From JANMCE01 sp963791625 (lineage in GTDB: Bacteria; Actinomycetota; Acidimicrobiia; Acidimicrobiales; Ilumatobacteraceae): DNA of 64,000 nucleotides. Shown in pieces: positions 34,918 through 45,015 of this stretch. The notes under the pieces were generated by a model. That model saw nothing but the letters and a program-made list of their open reading frames with translations, did no database searches and had not been told where the DNA came from. A program made the translations under genes and the position numbers. The stretch is from NCBI GenBank assembly GCA_963791625.1, contig CAWBTA010000006.1, positions 2,106,134 through 2,170,133 on the forward strand, written 5' to 3'. How positions within the stretch are numbered: the stretch's first letter is position 1; every line of letters begins with the position of its first letter.

Positions 34918-35826
34918 CTACCCGAGGCGGCAGATGGCGACGGCGACCTGGGCCGCTACGGACGCGTTGTTTTCGGCCAGGGCGAGGTTGGCGGGAATGC
35001 TGCGGCCCTCGGTGGCCGCGCCGATACGACCCAGCACGAACGGGGTGATGGCGGCGCCTGTAATACCAGCCGCTTCACAGTCGGCCAAGGCATTTTGCAG
35101 TACGGCGTCGAGACCGACTGGGTCGATTTCGTCGGCGGCCGGAATCGGTGCGGTGAGCAACACGCCGACCTCAGGGCGGCTGCGATTGGCGAACACGGCG
35201 GCAACCTCATCGGCCGATGTCACTCGGTGCGGCACGGGCAGGCCCGATGAGCGGCTGTAGAAGGCCGGAAACCAGTCGTGCTGCCAACCGAGCACGGGAA
35301 CGCCGTAGGTCTCCAGGTACTCCAACGTGCGGGCCAGATCGAGAAAGGCTTTGGCGCCTGCGCACACGGTGACCACCGGGTGGCTGGCCAGCGCGTCGAG
35401 ATCGGCGGAAATGTCTCCCGTAAGTTCCGCACCGCGGTGGACCCCACCGATGCCACCGGTTGCGAACACCTTGACGCCTGCTTTATGCGCCAGCATGACC
35501 GAGGCCGACACCGTCGTAGCACCGAACTCCCAACACTGCGCGACGGCAACGGCAACATCGCGTTCGGCGATCTTTCGACCCACGCCGAGGATGCGTTCAT
35601 GGTCGTGCTCGTCAATGCCGACACGGGCAACGCCATCGAGAACTGCGGTTACGGCGGGCACCGCTCCGTGCGCCCGCACCGCGGCGATGCAGCGGCGAAG
35701 TGCTTCACCGTTCGCCGGGCTCGGCAGTCCGAGGTTGGAAAAGATCGTCGATTCCATCGCCACGATCGGCCTGTTGTCGGCCAGGGCCTGGGTCACTTCG
35801 GGTGAGCAGCGGATAATCAGTGGCAC
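34918..35826 (-). CDS. psuG: Pseudouridine-5'-phosphate glycosidase
   Basis: A 302-residue enzyme that splits pseudouridine 5'-phosphate into uracil and ribose 5-phosphate (reversibly). Diagnostic motifs are VAMESTIFSNLGLPSPAN, the lysine in GVGRKIAERDVAVAVAQ, the metal/substrate region ATGGIGGVHRGAELTGDISA, the catalytic lysine in VCAGAKAFLDLARTLEYLET and the late asparagine in NLALAENNASVAAQVA. Length is normal for the family. It lies 9 bp downstream of the PfkB kinase gene on the same strand, the standard psuK-psuG pair for pseudouridine salvage. Confidence 0.93.
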   Translation of the reverse strand: MPLIIRCSPEVTQALADNRPIVAMESTIFSNLGLPSPANGEALRRCIAAVRAHGAVPAVTAVLDGVARVGIDEHDHERILGVGRKIAERDVAVAVAQCWEFGATTVSASVMLAHKAGVKVFATGGIGGVHRGAELTGDISADLDALASHPVVTVCAGAKAFLDLARTLEYLETYGVPVLGWQHDWFPAFYSRSSGLPVPHRVTSADEVAAVFANRSRPEVGVLLTAPIPAADEIDPVGLDAVLQNALADCEAAGITGAAITPFVLGRIGAATEGRSIPANLALAENNASVAAQVAVAICRLG

Positions 35827-35835
35827 ACAGAGGTT

Positions 35836-36684
35836 CTACAGGCTGGCGCCAGGGACCATCAATACGCGTGCGGCCAAGCGATTTCCCGCGACCGCGGCTT
35901 CTTGAGCGGCGACGCGGTTACTGAAGGCGTGCAGGAATCCGGCCGCAAACGCATCGCCTGCCCCTGTCGCGTCGAGCACAGTAGGAACGGGTGGCACCGG
36001 AATTCGTACGACCGCTCTCGCGGAGTCGATGATCTCAACAGGCTCTGGGCCGTGCTTCACCACCAAAAGCCCCGGGCCCTTCCATCGTTGTTGGAGGCCC
36101 AGAAGCGCGGCCTCGTCCTCATTGGCGAACACGACATCGGGAGCGACGGCAGCGAGCCAAGTGAGGAAACGGCCGGTGCCATACGTCCTCAACACTGCGG
36201 TGGACGAGCAATCGACACTCGTGCGCACCCCCATCTCTTTGGCGAGTCCAAAGGCGTGGGAAGCGGTGGACGCCAAGGGTTCTTCGACGAGGCAGTAGGC
36301 CGGTACATGAAGCCACGTCGCGTCTTCCAACATGCGAGGGGTCAGTAGGTCGACCTGTGATGCCGAGCCTCGATCGGTGAGGAAGCTGCGCTCGCCATCG
36401 GCCGACACGATGACCACGATCGAGCCGGTGCGACCGCGCCGATGCACGGCCATGGTGACCCCGAGGTCCGCCATTTCCTCCTCGAATCGGTCACCGAGCG
36501 CATCAGCGCCGAGCGTTCCGACGAAACACGACTCCGCATCGACCTCGGCGAGAAACGCGGCAACGTTCGCGGCACTTCCTCCCCGGCAGCGAGTGATGGT
36601 GGCCGGCGTATCGGTACCGACGGCGATGGGCGATGTCAGCCAGACGACGATGTCTTCGACGAGGTCGCCGAGACAGACGATCAT
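35836..36684 (-). CDS. psuK: PfkB-family sugar/nucleoside kinase, probable pseudouridine kinase
   Basis: A 282-residue ribokinase-like kinase. It has the substrate-binding GGSAANVAAFLAE, the lid strand GTLGADALGDRFEEEMADLG, the nucleotide site ANEDEAALLG, and the anion hole with catalytic Asp in VLDATGAGDAFAAGFLHAF. Adenosine kinase, ribokinase and pseudouridine kinase share these features. The psuG gene 9 bp downstream makes pseudouridine phosphorylation the best guess. ATG 36684 overlaps the stop of the upstream RNA methyltransferase (36681-36684), so salvage of pseudouridine is coupled to an RNA-modification gene, a sensible though unproven link. Confidence 0.8.
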   Translation of the reverse strand: MIVCLGDLVEDIVVWLTSPIAVGTDTPATITRCRGGSAANVAAFLAEVDAESCFVGTLGADALGDRFEEEMADLGVTMAVHRRGRTGSIVVIVSADGERSFLTDRGSASQVDLLTPRMLEDATWLHVPAYCLVEEPLASTASHAFGLAKEMGVRTSVDCSSTAVLRTYGTGRFLTWLAAVAPDVVFANEDEAALLGLQQRWKGPGLLVVKHGPEPVEIIDSARAVVRIPVPPVPTVLDATGAGDAFAAGFLHAFSNRVAAQEAAVAGNRLAARVLMVPGASL

Positions 36685-37847
36685 CGTCGGTCGAACCGGG
36701 CGACCACCTCGACGTGAGGCGTGTGGGGAAAGAGGTCGATCATGGTGGCGGTGGCCATTGCGTAACCGCGAGCCGCCAAGAGTTTGGTGTCCCGCGCCAT
36801 GGCCACGGGGTCACAGCTCACCAGCACCAGGCGCTCCGCGTTGCATCGGACCAGCACGTCTATTGCGGGAGCCCCAAGCCCGCGGCGCGTCGGGTCGGCA
36901 ATCACGACATCGGCGGGTTGCGGCTGCCACCGCTCGATCGACGAGCAGACGAGGGTGGCATCACGATCGGCAAGGTTGGCGCGGGCATCCAGACTGGAGG
37001 AGGGGCTCTCCTCGATGGAAATGACGCTCGCGTCAGCACCCAATGTCGACGCAAACAAACCGACGCCGCCGTAGGCATCGATGAATGTCTTGCCGACCAA
37101 CGATCCGGCCGCTTGGGACACCGCGTCGACCAGCGCAGCAGCGCCATCGGTTCGGGTTTGGAAGAACGAGGTCGAGGTGATCTGAAAGGTACGGCCGCCG
37201 ACTTCCTCGTGCACCATTGCCTTCGGCCCGCTCGCCACGCCGGTTGGTAGGAAGCCATCTCGGAAGATCGGCCGCGGATCGATCAATACCGTCCGCTCGC
37301 CCGACGCCACACCAACCCGCAGAGAAACTTCGTCAGCCTTCGGGAAGCGACCCTCGGCGATGATTTCCTGCAGCAGCGGATGGGCCACCATGCAGTTTTC
37401 GATCACAACGGTGTCGTGCGAGCGAGCCTTGCGGAAGGCGAGCCGATCACCGGTAACCACCATGCGCAACGACGTGCGGAATCCGTCCGAGGGCAGCATC
37501 GGGCCCATGGCCACTACCGGGTCGGCCACTCCGCCGGTGCGACGCAACGCGTCAATGACGATCTGCTGCTTCATCTCGCGCTGACCCTCCACCGAGCTGT
37601 GCATCCAACCGCAACCACCGCAACCGGCCCGAGCGTGGGCGCATGGCAACGACGTGCGATGCGGTGACGGCACCACTACCTCGACCACGTCGGCGCGGGC
37701 GAAGTCCTTCTTCTGTTCGCCGATCTTGGCTCGAACCTGCTCGCCCGGCAGGCCGCCGCGCACGAAAACGACCCGGCCGGACGCCTCCCGGGCGATGGCG
37801 TCGCCACCAGCGACAACGCCAGTCAGGGTGAAATCAACGGTGGTCAC
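36681..37847 (-). CDS. 23S rRNA (uracil-5)-methyltransferase, RlmCD/RlmD/TrmA family
   Basis: A 388-residue SAM-dependent RNA methyltransferase from GTG 37847. It starts with a TRAM domain (residues 1-57, including GDAIAREASGRVVFVRGGLP). Four cysteines bind a [4Fe-4S] cluster (LPCAHARAGCGGCGW plus a later Cys). The SAM site is TFIDAYGGVGLFASTLG, and the catalytic pair is VIADPTRRGLG and LVLVSCDPVAMARD with the nucleophilic Cys. It places 5-methyluridine in 23S rRNA; which position cannot be told. Divergent from rpe, with 36 bp between starts, and coupled by a 4-bp overlap to psuK. Confidence 0.87.
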   Translation of the reverse strand: MTTVDFTLTGVVAGGDAIAREASGRVVFVRGGLPGEQVRAKIGEQKKDFARADVVEVVVPSPHRTSLPCAHARAGCGGCGWMHSSVEGQREMKQQIVIDALRRTGGVADPVVAMGPMLPSDGFRTSLRMVVTGDRLAFRKARSHDTVVIENCMVAHPLLQEIIAEGRFPKADEVSLRVGVASGERTVLIDPRPIFRDGFLPTGVASGPKAMVHEEVGGRTFQITSTSFFQTRTDGAAALVDAVSQAAGSLVGKTFIDAYGGVGLFASTLGADASVISIEESPSSSLDARANLADRDATLVCSSIERWQPQPADVVIADPTRRGLGAPAIDVLVRCNAERLVLVSCDPVAMARDTKLLAARGYAMATATMIDLFPHTPHVEVVARFDRR

Positions 37848-37883
37848 GGGCCGAGAGCGTACCGGTCGGGTACCGTCATTCCC

Positions 37884-38576
37884 ATGTCTGCCGCGCCCAC
37901 CGCCCCTGCTCGACCCATTCAACTGGCCCCTTCGGTGCTGCCGGCCGATTGGGCCCGCATGGGTGACGAGGTGGCCGCACTGGAAGAGGCCGGGGCCGAT
38001 CGCATCCAGTGGGACGTGATGGACGGCCAGTTCGTTCCCAATCTGTCGTTCGGGCCCGACTTGATCGCCGCCTGCCGTAAGCACGCCACGCTCCCCTTCG
38101 AGGCGCATCTCATGGTGTTCACCCCGGACGAGTTGGCGTCCCGTTATGTCGACGCCGGTTGCGAGCGCCTCATCGTGCACGCTGAGGCGTGCCAACATCT
38201 GCATCGCACCCTCGGCAACATCAACTCGCTCGGCATCAAGGCGGCGGTCGCCCTCAATCCGTCCACGCCTGCGTCGGCCGTAGCCCACGTGCTCGACCTG
38301 GTTGATCTGGTGCTGGTGATGACGGTGAACCCCGGCTTCGGCGGGCAGGCCTATATCTCCACCATGGCGCCCAAAATCGCCGAGGTACGGGCCATGGCCG
38401 ACGCCAGCGGCTACGACATCGATGTCGAGGTCGATGGCGGCATCAGCGCGGACACCATTGCGCATGCCACTGCGGCAGGCGCCAACGTGTTCGTTGCGGG
38501 CAGCGCACTCTACCGTGACTCGCTCGGCCTGACCCACGCCATGACGACGTTGCGGGACGCGGCCGGGCGCCCATGA
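37884..38576 (+). CDS. rpe: Ribulose-phosphate 3-epimerase
   Basis: A 230-residue TIM-barrel epimerase interconverting ribulose 5-phosphate and xylulose 5-phosphate. It carries QLAPSVLPADWARMGDEVAA, WDVMDGQFVPNLSFGP, the second metal His in FEAHLMVFTP, VMTVNPGFGGQAYI and the catalytic Asp in EVDGGISADTIAHA with the phosphate site FVAGSALYRD. One oddity: the usual IHxDVMDG reads IQWDVMDG, so the first metal-binding His is Gln, although the partner Asp is kept. Start ATG 37884. Its stop overlaps the addB start by 4 bp (38573-38576). Confidence 0.9.
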   Translation: MSAAPTAPARPIQLAPSVLPADWARMGDEVAALEEAGADRIQWDVMDGQFVPNLSFGPDLIAACRKHATLPFEAHLMVFTPDELASRYVDAGCERLIVHAEACQHLHRTLGNINSLGIKAAVALNPSTPASAVAHVLDLVDLVLVMTVNPGFGGQAYISTMAPKIAEVRAMADASGYDIDVEVDGGISADTIAHATAAGANVFVAGSALYRDSLGLTHAMTTLRDAAGRP

Positions 38577-41500
38577 GCGCCCGACCCGGTCGCCCCGAGC
38601 TCATCAACTCCGGCTACGGACGCGCCGCGCTCGGCGAACTGAACCGCCTGGTGAGGGTGACGAAGAAGGGTGACCCGCTCGCTCCGGTCACCGTGTTGGT
38701 CCCGACGAACGGCGTTGGTGTGGCGGCCCGGCGATGGTTGGCCAGTGAGCCGCCCGGCGTCGGCAATGTCTCGTTCACCACCGTGCACCGTCTCGCCGAA
38801 TCGTTCGGTGCTCCCGCGCTGGCCGCGCAAAAGCGGCGCCCTGTTTCTCCCCCGATCGTGCTCGCGGCGTTGCGCCATGAACTGGCCCACAACGCCGGGG
38901 TGCTCGCTCCCGTCGGCGATCACCCCGCGACCGAGGAGGCGTTGCTGCGGGTCGACCGAGAACTCACCGGAATGACGGCGGCGGGCCTGCATCGCCTGTC
39001 GACTCTCTCTCGCCGCGCCGGCGACGTCGTACGTCTCCACCGTGCCACTCGCGCCCGGCTCGCCGCGCAGTGGTACGACGAGGCCGACCTGCTGGAAGCG
39101 GCAAGTCAGCACCTGGCGTCCCTGCCACGCCTCGACAAGCGCTTCGGGCCGCTCATCGTGTTCCTGCCACAACGTCTGTCGCCTCGCGCTCGGAGCTTTC
39201 TGGCCATGCTGGCCGACACCGTGTCCACCACCGTTATCGTTGCCATGACGACCGGGCAGGACGCGGATCGCGACGTGATGGATCTGCTCGATGATCTGAA
39301 GCTCAGCGTGGGCCTGCCGATGCCCGCGCCGCTGGCGTCCGTGACCGAGGTCGTTGCGGCCGACCCCGATGACGAAGTCCGCGTCGCCATCCGCCACGTG
39401 CTGGCCGGACTCGATGCCGGCCTTCGACTCGACAGGTGCGCGCTGCTGTATCCGACGGCCGATCCCTATGGCGCGCTGGTCGCCGACCGGCTCGACGACG
39501 CCGGACTGTCGTGGAACGGACCGGACGGCCGAGATCTCAGCGACACCGTGCTCGGTCACGCTGCCATCGCACTGGCCGAGCTGGCCGGCTCAGACCTGCG
39601 GCGAGGCGACGTTTTCGCCTTCCTCGCCAGCATCCCCGCCCGCCACGCCGGTCGACCCATTCCGGTCGCGGCCTGGGAGCGAACGAGCCGGGACGCCGGC
39701 ATCGTCGGCGGTCGAAAGGAGTGGACTCGACAGCTCGCTGGCCTGCGCGAAAAACTGATCGCCCGAGCCGACGGCTTGGACGAACAGGGTGAGGACGCGA
39801 GGGCGGCTCGTCTGCGCCAGGACGCCGAACGCATCGATCCATTCGTTGCGTTCATCGACGACTTCTTCTCCCGACTCGATCGACTGCAGGCGCTCAGCAG
39901 TTGGAAGGCGGGCACCGGCACGCTGCAAACACTCATCAACCACCTCCTCGGAAACGAAACCGTGCGGGCCCACTGGCCGCTCGCCGAGCAACGCAATGCC
40001 GATGAGGTCGAAGCCATTCTCGATCAGCTCTCAAGCCTCGACGCCGTCGACCCTGCGCCGACGCTGGTCCGGTTCCAGCGGGCACTCACCCACGCGATCA
40101 CCAACGCCGCCATTCGCCGAGGTCGACGCGGTACCGGCCTTGTCGTCGGTCCCCTGGGTGAAGCGCTCGGTCTCGACCTCGATCTGGTCATCATGGTTGG
40201 CGCGGCCGAAGGCATCATGCCCGCCATCATCGGTGACGATCCGGTGTTGCCCGATCGCGAGCGGCGCGCCACCCGAGAACTGGATCTCTCGTCCACCCGT
40301 CCGTGGCAGCAGCAGCGTGAGTTCCTTGCTGCCGCCGCGGCGGCCGGGCACGGTCGTCTCATCGTCACCTGGCCTCAGGGTGATCTTCGTCAACGAGCGG
40401 AACGCCGCCGATCACGATGGATCGGCCCGCTCCTGTCACCGGCTGAAACCACCGATGTGGGCGGCTTCTCCCAGTCGCTTCGCGAGGCGACCGCGCTCGG
40501 CACCGAGCATGAGGCGCGCCTACAGGCACTGGCGGCCGGCGCCGCACCCGATCCCGATGACGCCTCTTATCGTCTCGCCGCCACGCTCATTTCGGCTCGT
40601 TCCTCCAACGGTTTCACCGCCTTCGACGGTCATGTGGGCGCCGAGGTTTCCAACGTCTTGCACCTCGGATCTTCGGCCATGTCACCAACCAGGTTGCAGA
40701 TGTGGGCGTCGTGCCCGCACTCGTATTTCGTTCGCTACGTGCTGAACGTCGAACCGGTGGAAGACCCAGCGGATGAGTTCACCCTCACCCCGCTCGACGA
40801 AGGCAATCTGGTGCACACGGTGCTCGACCGTTTCGTCAGCGCGACGATCGATGAGGCCACTGCGCCCGCTTGGACGGCGGCGGCCGACCGACAACGGCTC
40901 CGGGCGATCTTCGAGGAGGAAGCCGACGAGGTCGAGCACCGAGGCCGGTCGGGCCGCGCGGTCTACTGGCGCTACGACCGTGAGCGAGTGTGGGACAACC
41001 TGATCACGTTTGTGCAGAGCGATGCCGAGCGACTGGCAGTCCAGCACGCGCGGCCGGTGGGGAGCGAGGTCCCGTTCGGCAACGTCGGCGAGCCAGCGGC
41101 CGTGCTCACGCTGCCGAGCGGCCGACAGGTCTCCTTCCGCGGCATGATCGACCGCGTCGACCAAACTCGTTTCGGTCACCTCGAAGTAACCGACTACAAG
41201 ACCGGAAAGTCGGATCCCTACACCAAGCTGACGGCGGACGCTCCCGACGATAACGGCGTGCATCTCCAGCTCCCCATCTACGCCCTCGCGGCACGAGCGG
41301 CGTTTGCCGACCACGATGGCACCACGATCCAATCGTCGTACCGCTTCGTCAATAAGAACGCCGGCAAACGAGAGATCGGCTACGTGGTAGACGAAAATGT
41401 GCTCGCCTTGTTCAGCGCAGATGTCGAGATCATTGTGGACGGCATTGAACAGGGCCTCTTCCCCGCCCGACCGCTGGCCACAACTCGGCAGGGCTTCACG

Positions 41501-41656
41501 CCCTGCCAATACTGCGATCCTGACGGCATGGGGGTGGTCGAACTCGCTCGAGAATGGGACCGCAAACAGACCGCTGACGTACTGGCCGCCTACCGTCGCT
41601 TGCTCGGCACGGACGAGGGCGAAGACGATGCGAGCGATGCCGAAACCGATGCCTGA
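38573..41656 (+). CDS. addB: AddB-like PD-(D/E)XK exonuclease/helicase-like protein
   Basis: A 1027-residue protein matching AddB in size and layout: a helicase-like N-terminal region lacking an obvious intact Walker A (VTVLVPTNGVGVAARRWL instead), a long linker, and a C-terminal nuclease. The nuclease domain begins at ARLQMWASCPHSYFVRYVL (Fe-S Cys) and has RQVSFRGMIDRVDQTRFG and LEVTDYKTGKSDPY (the catalytic D-x-K core), and then CQYCDPDGMGVV (two further Fe-S Cys). Such proteins process double-strand breaks with AddA. The start overlaps rpe and the stop overlaps the addA start region. Confidence 0.83.
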   Translation: MSARPGRPELINSGYGRAALGELNRLVRVTKKGDPLAPVTVLVPTNGVGVAARRWLASEPPGVGNVSFTTVHRLAESFGAPALAAQKRRPVSPPIVLAALRHELAHNAGVLAPVGDHPATEEALLRVDRELTGMTAAGLHRLSTLSRRAGDVVRLHRATRARLAAQWYDEADLLEAASQHLASLPRLDKRFGPLIVFLPQRLSPRARSFLAMLADTVSTTVIVAMTTGQDADRDVMDLLDDLKLSVGLPMPAPLASVTEVVAADPDDEVRVAIRHVLAGLDAGLRLDRCALLYPTADPYGALVADRLDDAGLSWNGPDGRDLSDTVLGHAAIALAELAGSDLRRGDVFAFLASIPARHAGRPIPVAAWERTSRDAGIVGGRKEWTRQLAGLREKLIARADGLDEQGEDARAARLRQDAERIDPFVAFIDDFFSRLDRLQALSSWKAGTGTLQTLINHLLGNETVRAHWPLAEQRNADEVEAILDQLSSLDAVDPAPTLVRFQRALTHAITNAAIRRGRRGTGLVVGPLGEALGLDLDLVIMVGAAEGIMPAIIGDDPVLPDRERRATRELDLSSTRPWQQQREFLAAAAAAGHGRLIVTWPQGDLRQRAERRRSRWIGPLLSPAETTDVGGFSQSLREATALGTEHEARLQALAAGAAPDPDDASYRLAATLISARSSNGFTAFDGHVGAEVSNVLHLGSSAMSPTRLQMWASCPHSYFVRYVLNVEPVEDPADEFTLTPLDEGNLVHTVLDRFVSATIDEATAPAWTAAADRQRLRAIFEEEADEVEHRGRSGRAVYWRYDRERVWDNLITFVQSDAERLAVQHARPVGSEVPFGNVGEPAAVLTLPSGRQVSFRGMIDRVDQTRFGHLEVTDYKTGKSDPYTKLTADAPDDNGVHLQLPIYALAARAAFADHDGTTIQSSYRFVNKNAGKREIGYVVDENVLALFSADVEIIVDGIEQGLFPARPLATTRQGFTPCQYCDPDGMGVVELAREWDRKQTADVLAAYRRLLGTDEGEDDASDAETDA

Positions 41657-44600
41657 GCCACGACTGCTTCCTCCCGACGAACCGGCGCGCCAACGCATCC
41701 GGACCTCGCTCGACGAGACGCTCTTCGTCGAGGCCGGTGCCGGTTCGGGCAAGACCACCGCACTGGTCGAGCGAATCGTGTCGAGCGTGAAGGCTGGCGT
41801 CGCGATCACCGAGATTGCCGCCATCACCTTCACCGAGAAGGCCGCCAGCGAGTTGCGCCATCGCATCCGCGAGGAGCTGGGTCGCGCCGCGGAGGTCAAT
41901 GACCGCGGACGGTCGTTCCTGCGCCCAAGCGTTGGAGGAGCTCGACCGCGCCGCGCTCGGCACGCTGCACTCGTTCGCGCAGCGTGTCCTGTCGGAGTTT
42001 CCGATCGAGGCCGGCCTTCCTCCGCGCATCGAGGTGCTCGACGAAATCGCGTCACAATTGGTGTTCGAGCAACGGTGGCGCGACGATCTCGACGCCCTAC
42101 TTCGAGAGGCCGACACCGATTCGGCCTTGGCCGACGTGCTGCTTTTCTCACGAGCCGCCAACATCCGTCGCCGCGAGTTCCGTCAGCTCATGGTGGCCCT
42201 CGGCCGGGAGATCGACCTCGTCGAAACATGGCTGCCGTCGGACGCACCGACGGTTCCGGCGCTGGTTGTCGACGACATCATTCGAGGCGTGCACGAACTC
42301 CTGAGTGAATGCAGATCCACCATTGAATCGCAGCCCGACGACAAGCTGGTGCAACACCTCGTCTCGCTGCTCCCCGTCGCGGCCGACTTGGAGCGGGCCG
42401 ACAGCTACCACCGGTTCGTATTGCTCCATAGCGTCAAGTTCACCAACCGCTACGGCGTGGCCAAGGCGTGGGGTGGCGCCGAGGGCAAACAGCGGATTGT
42501 CGACGCTCTCAACGAACTGCAGGGGCGGGCGAGCGACCGGACCAGGGCGATCGTGCACGCCTGTCTCGAACACCTTGCGGTGATCTTCGGTCGCATGTCA
42601 CTGGCGGCTGCCCGTGAACGCAAGCGCGAGGGCATGCTCGAGTTCCACGATCTGCTCGTCCATGCTCGTGCTCTGTTGCGGCACCCGGAGCATGGCCAGG
42701 TCGTGCGGGTCCACCTGCATCAGCGGTGGAAGCGGCTGCTGCTCGACGAGTTTCAAGACACTGACCCCATCCAGTTGGAGTTGGCCAGCCTCATCACGAC
42801 CAACCCTGACCTGGTTGATGCTGATTGGCAGGATCTGCCGCCGCAACCCGGTCACCTCTTCGTGGTCGGTGACCCCAAGCAGTCGATCTACCGGTTCCGT
42901 CGTGCCGACATCGGGCTGTTCCTTGCTGCTCGCGAAGCGCTGACCGACGATGTGGTGCAGCTGACCACGAACTTCCGCACGACGGCGCCGATCATCGAAT
43001 GGATCAATGCGGTGTTCGGTCAAATGATCCAGGAGAAGCCCGGCGCTCAGGCCGCATTCGTTTCGTTGCACAGCCCACGTGATGGCGCGTCGGCGGGTCC
43101 GCACGTCGTGACACTCGGCCATGAGCATCAGGGTGCCATCGCCGATGATGTTCGAGCTGCCGAAGCAGCCGATCTTGCGGCCGTCCTCCGCAGTGCCACC
43201 GCCTGGACCGTGCATGACGGGGGCGAGTGGCGTCAAGCTCGCTTCGGCGACATGGCCATTCTCTTGCCAACGCGCATCAGCTTGCCGGCTATCGAAGACG
43301 CCCTGACCGCTGCCGACATTCCCTATCGTGCCGAGTCGAGCGCCCTGGTCTACGCCACCCGCGAGATCCGGGATCTCCTGATGGCAGCCCGCGCCCTCGA
43401 CGACCCCAGCGATGCGTTGGCGTTGGTGGCTGCGCTGCGCAGTCCGCTGTTCGGTTGTTCCGATCTCGACCTGGCGCTGTGGCGTCAACGCAACGGACGC
43501 TTCGGTCTGTTGAACAGCCGCCATCCCGAACGCCACGACACCGATGATCCCGTCTACGACGCCATCGTCTACCTACGCCAGTTGCACGATGAACGTCACT
43601 GGCTCTCGCCCGCCCAGCTGCTCGAACGCCTCGCTAACGATCGCCGCATGTTCGATGTGGCGCTGCTCGGATCGCGGTCCGCTGACGTGTGGCGGCGCCT
43701 GCGGTTCGTGCTCGATCAGGCTCGGGCGTGGTCGGGTGCGGGCGGTCGAGGTCTGCGTTCATTCCTCGGCTGGTGTGCTCTGCAGGGCCGGGAGGGCACC
43801 TACGCAAGCGATGGAGCGTTGGCCGAGCACGATGACAATGCGGTGCGCATTATGACCGTGCACGCCGCCAAGGGCCTGGAGTTCCCCATCACTGTTGTGG
43901 CTGGCCTGTCGACCAAGCGAGGCACCGAGCGACCGGGCGTGTCGGTTCGTTGGCACCACGGCACCCCGCAGATCGGGGTGCGTCGCGACGTCAGTACGTC
44001 CGACTACGACGAGGCCCGCGAGCTCGACGATCAGATGGACCACGAGGAACGATTGCGCCTGCTCTATGTTGCCTGTACTCGAGCCCGGGACCACCTGGTG
44101 GTCTCGTTGCATCGCAAGGCGCCGCCGAAGAAGGGCTACACGGCCGGAGCCGAACCGAGTGCGACGCTGATCGCAGATGCCTGCACTGCTGCTCCGAATG
44201 AAACACAGTGGACCGACGACATGGCTATGGCCGTCGCCGCCGTCGATCCGCCGGCCCCCGACGTTGCCCGCCCACCCTCGTTCGCACGCAACGAATGGCA
44301 GGCGCAACGCAACGCCCTGTTCGCCCGAGCGCTCGAACCGTCCACAATTTCGCCGTCCCGACTGGCCGGCTTCGCCTCCGACGAAGACGAACAGCCGGGT
44401 CTCGCGAAAGACGCCCGGCCGCTCGATCTTCCCCCGTGGAACCGTGGGCGTTATGGCACCGCCATTGGTCGGGCAGTCCACGGTGTGTTGCAGAGCATCG
44501 ACCTGTCGAGCGAGCGCGACGTTGAAGCGACCGCTGCCGCCCAAGCCGCGGCTGAAGGTGTCATCGGAAAAGAAGATGTCATTGCCCAACTCGTCCGCTC

Positions 44601-45015
44601 GGCGCTGCGCTCACCAACCGTTCGCAACGCAGCCGCGCTTCCCTACTGGCGCGAAATGTTCGTCGGCACCAAGATCGGCGACCGCGTTCTTGAGGGCTAT
44701 ATCGACCTGCTCTATAGGACGCCAGAGGGCTACGTCGTTGTTGACTACAAGACCGATGCGGTTGACGATGCAACCATCGACGATCGGGTAGAGCACTACC
44801 GATTGCAGGGCGCCGGTTACGCTGTGGCAGTTGAGGCCATTGTGGATGCACCCGTCGTCGACTGCCGGTTTGTGTTCTGCCGACCCGGCGACGCGGTGGA
44901 ACGGTCTCTGCCCAATCTGGCCGAAGCGATGGATGAGGTCAGGCGTCGGCTGGGCGGCGAACGAATAGGCGAGCCAAACGCCGTACGATCCACCACAACG
45001 AGTGCTTCAGAATGA
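41637..45015 (+). pseudogene. addA: AddA-like UvrD helicase-nuclease, one frameshift near the N-terminus
   Basis: Joined frames give about 1125 residues. The first frame has the Q motif region PARQRIRTSLDETLFVEAG, Walker A AGAGSGKTTALVERI and ITFTEKAASELRHRIREELG. The second holds LGTLHSFAQRVLSEFP, Walker B LLLDEFQDTDPIQLELA, VVGDPKQSIYRFRRADI, motif IV-VI segments LTTNFRTTAPI and MTVHAAKGLEFPITVVAGL, and a C-terminal nuclease GYIDLLYRTPEGYVVVDYKT. The shift lies at 41911-41920 (an extra T in GTTCC would explain it). With AddB it forms a RecBCD-like break-repair enzyme. Since every motif survives, a sequencing error is likely. ATG 41628 or 41649 could also be the start. Confidence 0.82.
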
